Source: Ectocarpus siliculosus (Eukaryota; Sar; Phaeophyceae; Ectocarpales; Ectocarpaceae). From it: a DNA stretch of 23,286 nucleotides. Position numbers and translations under genes: made by a program. Of this stretch, positions 1 to 12,151 are shown one piece after another. The stretch lies in assembly GCA_000310025.1 (NCBI GenBank), contig FN649743.1, positions 2,326,362 through 2,349,647 on the forward strand. Reading direction: 5' to 3'. Every line of letters starts with the position of its first letter. Position 1 is the first letter of the stretch. Under the pieces are notes generated by a model. It saw only the letters and a list, made by a program, of their open reading frames with translations. It did no database searches and was not told the DNA's origin.

Positions 1-2760
1 TTTTTTTCGATAACCATTTTTTCTTTGTTTTTTCTTAGGGTTTTTCCCAACCCCCCCCCCCCCCCCCCCCCGCCCGCCGAGCGCGCCCCGAAAAAATACA
101 GAGGAAATGCGTGGAGAAGGCATTCACTGGAGCAGTCAGAAACATATACTGAGTACTGCTGTGCACGTGTCGTCTGTTCGTTTCGTGTTGTGTCGCAGTG
201 ACTGCGGTGCTCTGGAGTCTCGTGAAATCCTGGCATGATTCTGAGGCGCCCGTCCCCTGCTGACCGCCATTACAACGCGAAATACAACAACATTTGAACA
301 AGCGGAGGAGAGATGAAGGACGACCGGCCGGCAAGGTAAGATCGCCCTCAGAGAGTGCAAACACGCCTCGCGGCAAGCCCGTACATAGCCTTGCCTCGCC
401 CAGCCAAGCTAAAAAACAGAACATTTGTGCCACCTGGCAGCTGTGTAACCTGCCAACCAGCAGGCTAATAAAATAGCCAGGAGAGAGAAGGAAACCAACA
501 AATAAATAAGAGGCCCGGCCCGCGGCCTACCCTTGTCTTGTTTACTCTTCACTGTACTTCAGTAACAACACACGGAAAACGCTCAGCTGTGGCACCTGCT
601 ACAATGGAGAGTTGAGGTCGAGCACGCCACGGACAACACTTCCTTCATCGCGTACATTAACATGTACAGCAGCATCTTGCACGCGGGCACGCCGGACAAC
701 GGGAAATCAACGTCCAGCGCCGAATCATTGACAACAACCCTTGCAATATAATCCGGGTACGAATGGTCGTGTTCCCCTACGGAAAAAGGCCTCCAACGAC
801 GGCACTCCTCATCTTTCCGGCACAGACTAGATGAAACCTTCGAGGTCGCATGACAGCGAACCGCATACTCACGGGCAGGTCGAGCACCTTGGACCACTTC
901 CCCAGCTCCTCCGTAGTGCCGTCGCTGAGCCAGATCTGCCGTCGCGCCACAAAGAAGGAGGTGAGTAGCGAGGGAGGAAGGGGGGGGGGGGGGGAGGGAG
1001 GGTAAGGAAAGGAATGCAAAAATCAGAAGCCGGAAGCGGACGTAAAATCAACCAATAACTCACGGAGAGATGATAATACTTTCATTAGGATTGGCGTTTC
1101 AATGTGAACCTAAAGAGCAAAAGTTGCGGTTTCCAACCGCTCGGTGATGCCGACACACCCCAAAGGCTGAGAGCCAAATCGGCTAGTCTCGCATTACGTT
1201 TTTATTTTTGGACTTCACTTCAAATCAGTGCCCACAACATTTGTGCCGTTTGCTCCGACCCGTGGTCACACAGAAGGGTTTCCCCCTACCCACCCCTCCT
1301 GCGGTAGAGTGCTTGCCTTCGATTTTTAATGCGATAAGAGTACATCACTCTCTTCCCTCTGTGTACACACGAACTATGTATTATAGCGCTTTCCACCCAG
1401 GCCAGGAACGCAAGCGAGAGAAAACTCACTTTGTAAGAAAAGCTCGCTTACGCCGGGATTCGAACCCCTGACCCTGGCCACTAGGCTACCGCTACAAAGA
1501 GAAAAAAAACAAAAAGGAATGCGGTTTTAAACCTGTCGTTCTTCGCGACACACCTGCGCAAAACTACGACTCCTGTGCCTGTGATTGTGGACCAAAATCG
1601 AGCTACACCGCACACGCCAGGTCCAAAAGTGCTTCGCCGTCACAATATACGTAGACTTCTTAGAGTCATGCAAGGTGTGCAGTGCACGCTACAAGCTCGA
1701 CAGCTGCAGCTGCAGGGCGACAGTCAGACAGGAAAATTCTGAGAAAAACTGAACCGAATCGTTCGAAACTCTCGCAGCAACACACGGGAATCAAAGCGTT
1801 GGCAGAGGATCGATCGCATGCAAAAACTGAGTGCAGAAATCATGGCAGTTTAGAGAACTCGATGATACGAATCGTTCCCGCTACTGGGATGAACAGACAC
1901 GGTTTTTTACGTTTCCTAGCTCCAACATCAGGGGACCCCTCCTGTGGTCGGAGCAGGCGTGTCCTATTCTTGAAGAAAAGTTTGTCATGCGTTTCGGGGG
2001 ACAGCACTCCCTGGTAGTACCTGAACTAAACCCGACATGGTGCCCACCACCAACAGCGGCTTCAGGAAGGGCGAGCTGCACCACGAGATGCACGTCACTC
2101 CCAGGCCATCGGGACACGGCACGAAGGACCAAGGCGCCATCTTCCAACCGCTGACCGAAGACAGGTCGGTGGCCTTGTACACCCGCACGTGCCTTGTGTC
2201 GTCCCGGCCGACATCATCGCGATGCGGCGAACAACGAAGGGGAACGGCGGGCGGAGGGTGACAGAACGGGGAGGGGGTAGGGGAGGGGGTAGGTGCCTGC
2301 GTAAGGTCAAACTGCTTCACCTTCGCGTTCGCTGCGTGCGCTCGTTAGCGGGGTTCGGAGTCTCGGGTAGCTCCCTATGGCGGGGACAAAATAATTCTTG
2401 CTTTCACTCGAGAACTGCCCTTCGCAAAATAAAAGACATAAATATTTGGTCACTCGAGGTAGGCTGCAGAGTTCCCTCTCGCGGGTGGGCATGCGACAGT
2501 TTCTGATTATGGTTTTTCTTCGGGACAATGCCTCCCGACGGCTTCGTTTACAATAACGTGGGCTTATCTCGAGACGGTTAGGAGAAAGGAACGCGGCCAT
2601 CCCCCCTCCAGCTTATCTTTCGTCGCCACCCCATACCAACTCACCTCTCCATTCACGCGAACTATTTACTATATACAGTACAATAGATCACTCTCTCGTC
2701 CCTGACGCTGTTCCTCACTGGTCGCGCCCCACCAACCTCGCCGAGCCTTGCCCAACCCTC

Positions 2761-2822
<62 letters not shown>

Positions 2823-4747
2823 CTTACCCATCCTCAGAGGCGGACGCTATCCTCAAGCCCAGGTGACGCGGCGCGAACTTGACGTCCACGACGCCGTAGC
2901 GGCTGTCCTTCAGGGTGGTCGCGACTATCCAGCGCGCCGGCGCCCCTCTCGACAGCCCGATCCCGCTTCGCTCTTGCCCGGGGGCAGCCTCGCTGTGTTC
3001 CTCCTGTGTTGTGATTTTTTGGTTGATTTTTTTCGGGTCATGGTTAGCCCATGGCCAAGACAACAGCCGGCGCTGACAAACCGGGGAACAAGAGCAGCGC
3101 GTCATTGCGGGCATGCACAGATTGAAGCAGCAGCGTGCATCCCCCCCCTCTCCCCCCAAGGAATCCATACATAGCTTGAGCCTCACGTTCGGATTTACGG
3201 CGGAGTACAGTCGTCGCCACGTCTTAGCTCTATTCGAGGCTTGTTCCACCCCAACTTTAACACGACTAGAAAACACAAACAGCGGCAGTCAGCACAGCCC
3301 AAAGAGCTGCACCGGGGGGTGTCTGTCCCTCCGAGCCCAAAGAGCGTGCCGCTTTCATCCGAACGGGTGGGTGGATTCTGACCCGGTCCGACGGTTAAGC
3401 ACAGTGATAGTCCCGCATCGTTCCCAACCGCAGAGCCACCCACCCATATCTTGACGGTTCTATCCTGCGAGCACGTCGCCAGAAGCTGCTTCCCGAAGCC
3501 GGGATGCGCCCAATCCACCTTCCAAAGGGTACCCTGTCGATTGATCCAACAACAACGCATACGCCGACACGGGTTCACGCGTCCAGGTCAGTCGTGATCA
3601 ACACGCCAATTGGTGCGACACGATTCGAAAGGTGGAGACAGAAGACATGGGGTGTAATGACTACATAGCCGGCGGCGACACAGGCGAACAAACAAAAATA
3701 TATCACCAGGCACACAGTTTGGTACAAGGCACGTTCTGGCGCGGCGGACTCTACGAAGGCTGCCGTCGGTGTTGCTGCACCCTAAATCGTCATCCGGCCG
3801 ACAGAAATGAAACATGAAAAGCTATACAGTTTGAGAGTTAGAATTAAATTGCCAACAAGTATTTGATGTTTGAGTATTTCACCTTTACAATAGCCTGTGT
3901 CTTGTGCCTCCACGCCGACCGTAAGCTATGTAGACTACATGAACCAGGGGGGGGGGCTGGATCTCAAGTGTTGGATGACATCAGCACTTTGTGAGCCAGT
4001 TTGAGCAGAGGCGTGACGAACAAATGTGAAGTACGTCCAGGAAAGCATGGAGAGTGGTACTCGACAGCCAGGCAACGCTTTGATGATTACACGGCCGCGG
4101 TATACTTGATAAGTAATACGCTTGTAAATAGGGGCATCCAGCCATCGCTTGGTTCCCTTCATTATGTGCTGTACCACCTTTGGCGAACATGCGATGATTC
4201 GGTTATTCCGCTGGGCGACTACCGTGCTGTACTCAAAAGCATGCGTGCAATGGTACAGTGCAGCAGTCCGTCCTTCTCCACCACGATCCCGGCACACACA
4301 CCGCGCACCCACTGACTACAATACTGGGAGGGGGAGGAGGAGGAGGAGGAGGAGGAGGACCGATGCCGTCGGCGGGAAAGCATGAACATGTCAACATGTT
4401 CCAATAGCCGCTGTGTGCGGGAAGAGTCGCGTGATGATCTTCGTCCAATATCCCGACTCTAATTCTCTGTGTGCAACAACAACCACTCTTTTGGGAGCTG
4501 CAAAGCCCAACGTGTGTGTACGTACAACCGCGTCGGGTCTCCTCATCACCTGATGCGCCGGCTTGATCTCGCAGCCTTCTTCGACGCACCAGACGCCGTT
4601 GTCGTCGAGATCCCGTATTCGAATCACACCGTCTGCCGACACCGAGGCTAGTCGTCTGCCGTGGTAGTCGTACGCCAAGTCCGTGACGATACTATCGCTC
4701 TGATCGTCCACAAACTCAAGCACAGGGCAAGACGCCGGCATCGCCAT
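1..4747 (-). CDS. SEH1: Nucleoporin SEH1 homologue (WD40 repeat), 5' part, cut by the window edge
   Basis: Five coding exons join in frame with GT-AG introns: 4747-4550, 3533-3444, 3003-2828, 2192-2021 and 935-873 (junction phases 0, 0, 2, 0, then 0 into the next intron). They encode 233 residues. The protein shows the SEH1 pattern: a first WD blade with DLAYDYHGRRLASVSADG (about 23-40), then LWKVDWAHPGFGKQ (69-82), CSQDRTVKIW (87-96), DVKFAPRHLGLRIASASEDG (about 136-155), HVRVYKATDL (156-165) and a piece ending GKWSKVLDLP. These match animal SEH1 blade by blade. SEH1 is about 350-360 residues, so roughly the last third is missing. No matching exon is visible between 1 and 872, which must be intron 5. 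Known role of the family: Y-complex (Nup107-160) scaffold of the nuclear pore and GATOR2 subunit in TORC1 signalling. The start at 4747 was chosen by family alignment; the frame stays open upstream to an ATG at 4882, and 4741 is also possible. Introns 1-4 are 1016, 440, 635 and 1085 bp. Confidence 0.9.
51..71. repeat. Homopolymer run C21
   Basis: Twenty-one consecutive C on the plus strand, inside intron 5 of the SEH1 gene (G run in the transcript). The rest of positions 1-872 holds no exon I can recognise and no other element. Confidence 0.9.
980..994. repeat. Homopolymer run G15 in SEH1 intron 4
   Basis: Fifteen G on the plus strand, read as a C tract in the SEH1 transcript about 45 nt upstream of the exon 5 acceptor (CGGCAG, exon starting at 935). 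It may form part of an unusually C-rich pyrimidine tract. Confidence 0.85.
1446..1495 (-). pseudogene. tRNA-like relic with A and B boxes, no anticodon arm
   Basis: On the minus strand TAGCCTAGTGG (1488-1478) fits the pol III A box and GGTTCGAATCC (1466-1456) fits the B box exactly. Only 11 nt separate them, so there is no room for an anticodon stem-loop. The flanking 7-mers do not pair as an acceptor stem, and only three T-stem pairs form. It is therefore a deleted tRNA pseudogene or the head of a tRNA-derived SINE rather than a working tRNA. It lies antisense-neutral inside SEH1 intron 4, on the same strand as that gene. Confidence 0.6.
2268..2293. repeat. G-rich tract in SEH1 intron 3, G-quadruplex capable
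   Basis: Four G runs of 4-5 bases separated by 1-3 bases on the plus strand, with the pattern GGGGAGGGGGTAGGGGAGGG. In the SEH1 transcript this is a C-rich tract about 75 nt before the exon 4 acceptor. Confidence 0.7.
2764..2819. repeat. (TC)28 dinucleotide microsatellite
   Basis: An uninterrupted TC array of 56 bp. Read along the SEH1 transcript it is (GA)28 beginning about eight bases after the 5' splice site of intron 3 (GTAAGACT at 2827-2820). Confidence 0.97.
4327..4359. repeat. GGA trinucleotide microsatellite
   Basis: GGGAGGGGGAGG followed by repeated AGG units in intron 1 of the SEH1 gene. The rest of that 1-kb intron (3534-4549) shows nothing recognisable apart from a G10 run at 3947-3956. 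Confidence 0.9.
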
Positions 4748-5275
4748 CGCCACTGCCAGCCAGCACAGCGGTGTCACGAGCTTTGTGTGTGTGCCTGTCG
4801 CAACACGCTTCGACTTGCTTGTACACACAGCTGTACAGCAGCGGAGGGGTTCCGCGAACATGAAAAATGGGGGGGGGGGCATGCCGGGTGCGTACTCTCC
4901 CTGTTCCTATCAGCAGCTGGGCGTTCGTGTGCGAGGTTGCCTTCTCAGTATCTGGTATACGTCTCCAACGAAGCGTACCGATCAGCCAGACCTTCCCCCT
5001 ATGTGAGTGCGCTTGTTCTTCTCTTTTCCGTAGTGCCTAGCTTGCGCTGTTGGTTTCCAAGGTACGGTGTTCGTGGTTCTTCCATCATGGTACGGCTTTG
5101 CACCAAACACTCCATTTTCCGGCAACAACACCCCACTCACACGCACGCTTCGCGCTCCCTGCTGCCGAGACCTCAACAGACAACAACACCTCCGGCGCCC
5201 CAAGAGTCTTGGACAAGACCCTTTAATAACGATCTACCCTTACTGTGCTTCTCGCGGCAGCGGAAAACTATCACC
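4748..5275. promoter_or_regulatory. Divergent intergenic region between SEH1 and the CBS-pair gene
   Basis: The two start codons face away from each other, 528 bp apart, so this stretch must hold both 5' UTRs and both promoters. I see no clear TATA box or named motif. It contains a G11 run at 4869-4879. The frame upstream of the CBS gene start has no stop for several hundred bases, but the residues it encodes look random, as expected in GC-rich DNA. Promoter activity is inferred from gene orientation only. Confidence 0.5.
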
Positions 5276-8200
5276 ATGATCCGCAACGTCGTGAGAGCGG
5301 TTGGGGGACGAGCGTCGTTGAAGGTGGCGGCAGGAGCACCAGCACAGCAGGTCCCTGCGGCAGCAAGAGCTACCGCCACTGCGCAAGGGGTGCGAGCGGC
5401 GTCCGCGTGTCTGGGCAGGGAAGTGCGGAGTTTCAGCGACGCTGCCGCGCCTGCTGCCGATGGTGAGCCCTCGTTTTCTTGACACCACGTTTGTGTGATA
5501 TTTTTCATCTCTCTCTTTTCTCCTAAGGCACACATACATGCAAGCAAAGTGCCGCCATGCTTCACACGAAAAGGCGGTGCAACAGCCGGGTAGGTGCTGG
5601 GGTGGGTTTCCCGGCCGGAGAGCACCGCGCTACTACACGGCCGAGAGGCGGCAGCATGGCGTGGGCGTACGCTCGGCGGGCACGTGTTGCAGCGATATCC
5701 CCGCAGGAGACACATGTCAACCAAGTTGCCGGAATATTATGCTCTCCTACATATGTAGTCTATGTACAAATGCTGCGTAGCCTCGAATTTTTGCTCTTTC
5801 GGCGTGTAGCTGCCGTTTACTGGTAGGAGGCTGTAAGCACATGTGCATAGATACACGCATCGTTGCGCGAGTGTTCCCGGCGAGCTGGGGGACCCGAAAG
5901 CCGATCAGTGCTCGGGTGTCACGCAAATGTATTTATCGTCTGGATTGCCTCCGATGCTGTTGCACCTTTTGTCGATTCCTGTTGTGAGGGGGGGCGGGCT
6001 CTTTGTGCGGGGGGTACCATCCCACTGCGGATCAAGTACTTGAGGTGGCCGCGTCACGATTTCACGATCAGAGGGATGCGATGGCTTGTTGACACCACGT
6101 TAGTTGTTCTAGGACCCAATGCTCTGTAGGTCTAAGGCGAGACGTCCTCAATGATATGAAAAATATGAAAAATTACGCAATATTTACGTGTAAAGCTTTC
6201 TATATCGTGTCGCGTTCTCTCTCCCTGGCTTGGGCCACTTCCATTAACATCTCGTGGATGACCAGTCTTGTATTGCGTGTGGTTGCATCGGTTGCAGTGA
6301 GCAGATGGACGCCCGCTCAAGCGTACTCACGGCGAAAAACCCTCTGCTAGTACGGGCCTGGCAACAACCACCACGATGCCCGAGTTAACAAGCATCTTGC
6401 ATGCAGAAAACCGGTTGTATGCATAGTACTCCTCGGAGTATACTGCTACGTGATCACGGACGACGGTGGATGTTCCCTACGCCAATTTTTTGCCAACGCC
6501 GCCGTCGCTGCCCTCCTTCCCTGTCATTGTCATGGCTCTTGGACGCCCATTGATAACCAGATGTGCGCACGGCGCAGCACGCGTGGGAGAAGTCGTGCTA
6601 CTTCAACATCGACTACAAGATCGACGAGGCCTCCACGGTCTACGACGCCATCAGCAGAATGTCGGCCTACAACGTCGGCTGCCTCATCGTCACGAAGAAC
6701 GGGGTGGTAAGCCTGCGTCGGAAGGACTCACGGAGTCATCAAAGCGTTGGACTGTACAGCTATTAATAATGCTTTCGGATTGTCGTTCCCTGCCTTGATC
6801 GTAACTTTCTTAGCGTAGTTGTTGTGCTTCTTCGTCCTGTTTCGCGAGTCTCCACAGAGACACTTTCGAGTTGTTGCATTGATTCTAATTTTACCTTGAC
6901 TGGGATGTCCGGTGCGAAAAGAACCGCAGCAAGCAGTGCGTTTGAAAACCCGTGTTAAACTCATCGCATCAATAACTCAAAGCCTTCGTTGGAGTTTTTA
7001 CACACCAATTCGATTCGTATCGTGCCATCCCACTGGGTCTCGGGTTGTTGTTAATGCTCTGTGTGGTTCTTGCTTAGGTGGTTTTTCTGGCCCCTGCAGT
7101 CTGCATCATTGTCATTCTCAACGTAGACGGGAGAGCTTGGATGGACCCTCTCGACAATCCGAAGTGTGTCCTGATATGCACCCCCAACTGCTGTTGTATT
7201 GCAGTATTCCCTCACCCTCCTGGAGTCTACAGATGGCGTTGAACGGGTGGACACACATCAGCCAGGGGAGTTTCCGCGCCTGCTTTTCTAGTTCCAACCG
7301 TTGTCCTGGAAAGTTCCTGCGTGGCAAGGATTCGTGTGGTAGCGAACCTGGCAAAGGTTCTACGAGTCTTATAGGAACACTTGTGCGTGTGCGTCGGATG
7401 CGCTTGAATTTATTAAGGTGTCTGGCATCATCTCAGAGCGCGACTACGTCTGCAAGATCGCTCTGCTGGGCAAGGCTTCCAAGGACACCACGGTAAGACA
7501 CAAGCGCTACAATAGCACGCCGAAAGTCAACCGCATGCAGAGACTGCTGTGCCGTCGACAGCCAATCTTTCGATCAGCATCGGGGGTAGATAGCTTAAGA
7601 TAGACAGCGTAAGGCCGCGTCGGGATGGTCGTGACAGGTGGGGAATTTCCCGCAGACATCTCACGTCATACCTTTGGAATGTTTGGTTTGTTTGGCAAGA
7701 GAAATTGTGGGGTTTCTCATTGTTGAGGGATCCGTGGCAGCAGAAGTTTCGTCGCTCCCGTCGCGTGTGTTTTTTTTGTGTGGCCCCGTCGTCGGTGGCG
7801 GTAAACGTGGTGGCATGCCAACGCAAACACCATTTTCGTTGCATACCTTGATTTTCAACATGACATTTTTATCCAAGCATGCTCGAGTAGGCGACACCAA
7901 CAGCAGCAACAGGAGTGGTCATTGTCGTGTTATTTTTTTTTGCACGTGCGGGGTCCAGGTTAAGGAGATTTGCACCCGGGGCCCCAAGATGGTGGCTGCG
8001 GCACGTTCGGACACGATCGAGGCGTGCGTGAAGAAGATGATCGCCGCTGACGTGCGCCACCTGCCCGTCATCGACGACGACACGGGCGAAGTCTTCGGCC
8101 TCATCTCCGTCAAGGCAAGTCGACAAAAAACATCTTTTTTGTGATCACTCTTTCCCGGTGTGTTTTTTGGCCTCTTCTTGTCCGACGTCTCTTCTTTCAT

Positions 8201-8697
8201 TTGCAGTGATTTCCTTGCTATTTATGATTCCCTTCCTTTTGAGTCCCCGTGTCTATTCGTAGTCTGAAGTTGTTTGTTGCTGTTCAAGTCGAGGCGGTTC
8301 TAGTTTCGTATTCGGCCAAGTTAAGGAAGTGACGGCACGTGCGGCGCGGCGCAAGCATATGTCGTTGCGTTTGTTGCGCTCTCTTTGTCTAGCGACTTAA
8401 TTCTCGTCGTCCGTGCACCCATCATGGGTGCTACGCCTCGTGACGAGCTCCTACGTGTGTTTGAAACCATGTTTTATCTTCGTTGTGCGGCACCTCCTAC
8501 TTGCGGTTCAAGTCCCGATGTACTAGGTACCGCAATCAATCGTCGTTGAATACACAGGCCTTTCTCTGTCGTTCACAACCCCTTTTTTCTCTTGCAACCC
8601 TCTGGACGTGCTGCTGCAGGACCTGGTGAAGGAGTACACCAAGGAACGCGATGACCTGCTCATGAAGATGCTTGGACTCCCGCCGTCTTCCGTCTAA
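5276..8697 (+). CDS. Mitochondrial CBS-domain-pair protein, CBSX3-like
   Basis: Five exons, 5276-5462, 6561-6706, 7418-7492, 7959-8114 and 8620-8697, join in frame (phases 1, 0, 0, 0) to give 213 residues and a TAA stop. The start is in good context (ACCATG). Residues 1-53 are rich in Arg and Ala with almost no acidic residues, typical of a mitochondrial presequence, and RSF before SDAAAP (51-53) fits an R-3 cleavage site. CBS domain 1 spans about 72-136 and includes TVYDAISRMSAYNVGCLIV and GIISERDY (114-121). CBS domain 2 spans about 137-195 and includes RHLPVID (169-175) and GLISVKDLV. Length and order match plant CBSX3 (about 206 residues), a mitochondrial CBS-only protein known to interact with thioredoxin-o. 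CBS pairs bind adenosyl ligands; the ligand here is unknown. Introns are 1098, 711, 466 and 505 bp, and the last one uses a GC donor (AAG|GCAAGT at 8115). Confidence 0.88.
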
Positions 8698-11600
8698 AGC
8701 TACCTGTATCTACAGCGCTAGCTTCGTTTTTCTTGTGGCGCCCACGTGTTCCGTTGCATTGAGCTTGGTATGACGTAAGAACAGCTTCGAACTACTCTTG
8801 TGTAGCGAACTGGCGCTTAATATCTTGGTTGAAGCAAGCGCCTTCGATCGATTGCCACTCATGGATCCTACACGCCTATGTTTTCCCTCCAGCGCGATAT
8901 AGCTCTTCGGGTGGTTTTATATCTGTTGCGGCGCGTGAGACGTAATCACTCCCGCTTGGCGAAGGAGAGGACTGCACCTGGAAAACCAGGGAGGATATAG
9001 GCCAAAAGTGTACGGGCACTCTGTGGTGTTGGGGCGGAGAGCATGGTGTCAAGGGTAATCATTTTTCCGCCTGCTGTCTCAGTAGTGGCGGTTGCATCTG
9101 GGTGGGCTCACGAGCAATTTGCGTATGCACTTGAGGAGTTTTCCGCCATGATTCCACGCAGTTCCTCATGGCGAGATGAGTCATGGGTACGTGGGCACAG
9201 CTACTGGAGACTTAAAATTCGATTTTCGTTTTGTGCATAGATACGGGCTGCAGGGTACGGTAAACTTAGCTGGGCCTTCATGGAGCCACTTTTCACTGTC
9301 GAGACCTGAAGCGTGCGGTAAACAAAGGTGTTGTCGGTGAGCTCAGTTGCGGTTGTGTGATTAGATGAACGGAAGACTTGGCTTCCAGTTTGTCAGCCGG
9401 CGTATGGTGCTTGCTCCGCCTCCGCCGTATGTATGCTGGTTGTGCCGAGGTGCACAGCTACACGGCACAAGCAATAGTTTTTCGCACCCAAACAAGCCCG
9501 TAAGGAGGTGCCTCTTCCGTGACTGCACTCCTTGGCTATTGAGCCCTGCGAACGCCCACTTCTGCGTGCGCAAAAAAGTGACACCGCACTACGCATGACT
9601 TTCGAATCACGAGGTGCGAGCCCCTGTTATATTTTCTTTTCATGTCAGTATTTCTCCGCCGCTCGGCACGCCAGTACCGTCTGGTGTTGCTTCAGTTCTT
9701 CTTGAAGAGCACCAATCCGGGGTCATGCGCAGGCAACCTCTGTATGTGGTAGTACGCGAGGAGGGTTCAGTCGTCCTCCCTTCAACCTGATGGCGTGTTG
9801 ACGATCTAACTGCAAGCATCACCAACAAAAAGAGCTCGACTTACATAGATAGCTCCGGTAGCTTGCATTTCAGGTTTGGAAACACCTGAACGGCGCGTTC
9901 CGTACTCATCTAATCTATGCATGCGTGAATTCGGTGGGTTTTGGTCCTCGGAGCAAACGACACAAGCGTGACGACAACCGAAACGCACATTCGGGTATGC
10001 TTATGCAGTAGTAGTGCTCCACGACCCAACACGGTTGGGTGCGTACGTGCGCACACCCAGATGTTCGTCAACCAACCAAAACCTGCCGTCCTCCCAAGAA
10101 GTAGTAAGTGAAGAGAAACACTTGTTCTAGCTTCAGGTGGAGGCGTTGCGCGTTGATTGAAACCGAAAATCAAAGACAACTAGTCTAGCCTTTTATGTGA
10201 GCAAAAAAACTCCCGCAGCAAGTAGGTAGGGTACGCTCGGAGGTCCCGTGCTGTAACGCACCCAGCCTGTTCGAGAGTGCGACACGTCGTGAGACCAAAG
10301 TTGACCTGTCTACAGTATACCAAGCACATCCCGTATCTTCGTTCTCAGCCACCCGAAAAGATTTTGGGCCAACACAAAGCAGCTGACAGCTGCCCATTCG
10401 ACTTGTGCTGATCCCCCAGTCTATGCCCTCAGCTGATCCCCCAGGCGCGGCCTCCCAGGCGTGAGGGGGGAGGCCGAGCGACCAAGCCCCCTGTGACAGG
10501 GTGAAAAGTGTTTGGGAGTAGAGAGTCCCCCCGGTCGGGAAAAACAACGAGATACCATCATCATCTCCGGATACATCCAAGCCCCAACATGAAGAGTCCT
10601 GTCTTCACGAAAAAAAAATGTTTCGACGTCTCCCCTGCGATGCAAGGAAACAGAAAATGATGCGTGCTTCCCATTCAAAGAAAGTTTCACTCCTCTTCCG
10701 CCCCCCAATAATCTGCAAGGATGTCCAGACTACACATAGCTCTGTATCCGCACCGCGTTGGGGTTTCCGTACTACAGAACTGCAAATCAGAAGGAGGAAC
10801 GTCAGTCCTCATCATCCCGTCTCATTCATGCTCTCTGAGGCCATGTTTGCATGCTTGGCAGGAGCGGATACATACGTACGTCTGATTGTCTGAAGTGATA
10901 CAAACACGTCCAGTGCCATCATCTCCAGGAGAACCGTGAAACCCCATTTGGCTTTGTGCCGCAGGGCATTCGGGGACATCATTTTTTCCTTGCAGGATGA
11001 TGATAGGGATGGGTAGGGTGGGCGCTCCAATTTCTCCTCGTTCAACCAAGTGGGTGTCACAAGCCCGAAGTTTGGTGTGCGCCAGTCTCTGTTGACCCCA
11101 GGATCTCCCTCGGCGTCATCCGCGGCGTCCACCAATAGAGCGCTGGGCTTCATCCCAGCGGGCGGGAGGTTGGTGGGCAGCCATTCATCGCCAGTGGGTC
11201 AGGCCGCCAGACCTTACTGTCCTTCAAGTACTTGGTTTTCTTGTCAAGTACAACAGTATATGTGATGATCGGCGGCCGTTTCGACGCGCCTACACGCAGC
11301 CAGTCGGCTTGACGTTTGTGGAGTCGCAATCGATTGGACGGAGGAGGCCATTCACCCCAAGGCAGCCACAACAGCACGACTTGCGGCGGACTGCCCGTCG
11401 ATGTGCGAGGGATCTGACTGAATCAATCGGGAGACACCGCGGAGGGCATCAGAAAGCTGACAGCGCGAAACGGATGGAGACTGCGGCGGCGAGGAACACC
11501 AAACACAAGTTACCGATCGCCGTCTGTTTCTGTTTCCTGGAAATAAGAAAAACAACATGCCATCGATCGACGCTCGCATCAAAAGCCACATTAACCCTGC

Positions 11601-11961
11601 TGGATAGATACAGACGGCGGGCGGGTGGCGGGGGAGCATAGAGCAGGCTTCTACGGACACGTCAGAAGGACGGGAAAAGTTGCACGCACAGAAGCAGTGG
11701 TGGTACATATCTTCACCAGCATATCTATACATATACATGCCTCCACCGCAGGATGCGGCCAGCATGCTCAGCAGCAGCGGTACCAAGGAGGCAGGAGCTT
11801 AGCGGGCATCACAGGCAAGGTCCGGGGTAAGTTGAGCCCTTAACCCGCCCACCCATCGGCAGAGGAACGTTCGGCAGCGGCACCTACGGGCGAGCGGTGA
11901 GTGGTGCCACAGCTCCGGTGCCGCCTCCTTTAAGCTGCTTGCTAGGCTCACGATTTGAAAG

Positions 11962-12010
11962 CTATGAATTGGACTAAATTGAAATTTGAATTGGAAAATT
12001 GATGAATTGA
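11962..12010. repeat. Degenerate GAATTG-like short repeats
   Basis: An AT-rich patch in otherwise mixed sequence in which variants of GAATTG, AAATTGAA and GAATTGAACT recur about six times. It probably arose by slippage. Confidence 0.5.
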
Positions 12011-12151
12011 ACTCGTAAAATAAACCCATGCGCATCACATGCCCGTACCGCCTGTTTCCCTCAGCCCAGCAACCCGGTAATATCCAGTCCAGTTTCCCAG
12101 TTTCGCTCTCGTCAGTTCATCAGAGACCAGAACCCGAAATTTCCATATGGA

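Noticed and set aside
324-350. Strong plus-strand donor (GGCAAG|GTAAG) suggesting an extra plus-strand exon
   Set aside because: No coding sequence before it shows conservation and no downstream partner exon was found; it lies in SEH1 intron 5.
4661-5482. Plus-strand open frame of 273 codons spanning the divergent gap and CBS exon 1
   Set aside because: Only its last part, from 5276, is the real exon. The upstream part runs antisense to SEH1 exon 1 and through the promoter region, with no conserved features.
10812-11377. Adjacent minus-strand open frames of 75-113 codons, considered as a decayed transposon gene
   Set aside because: They lie in different frames, match no family I know and have no terminal repeats.
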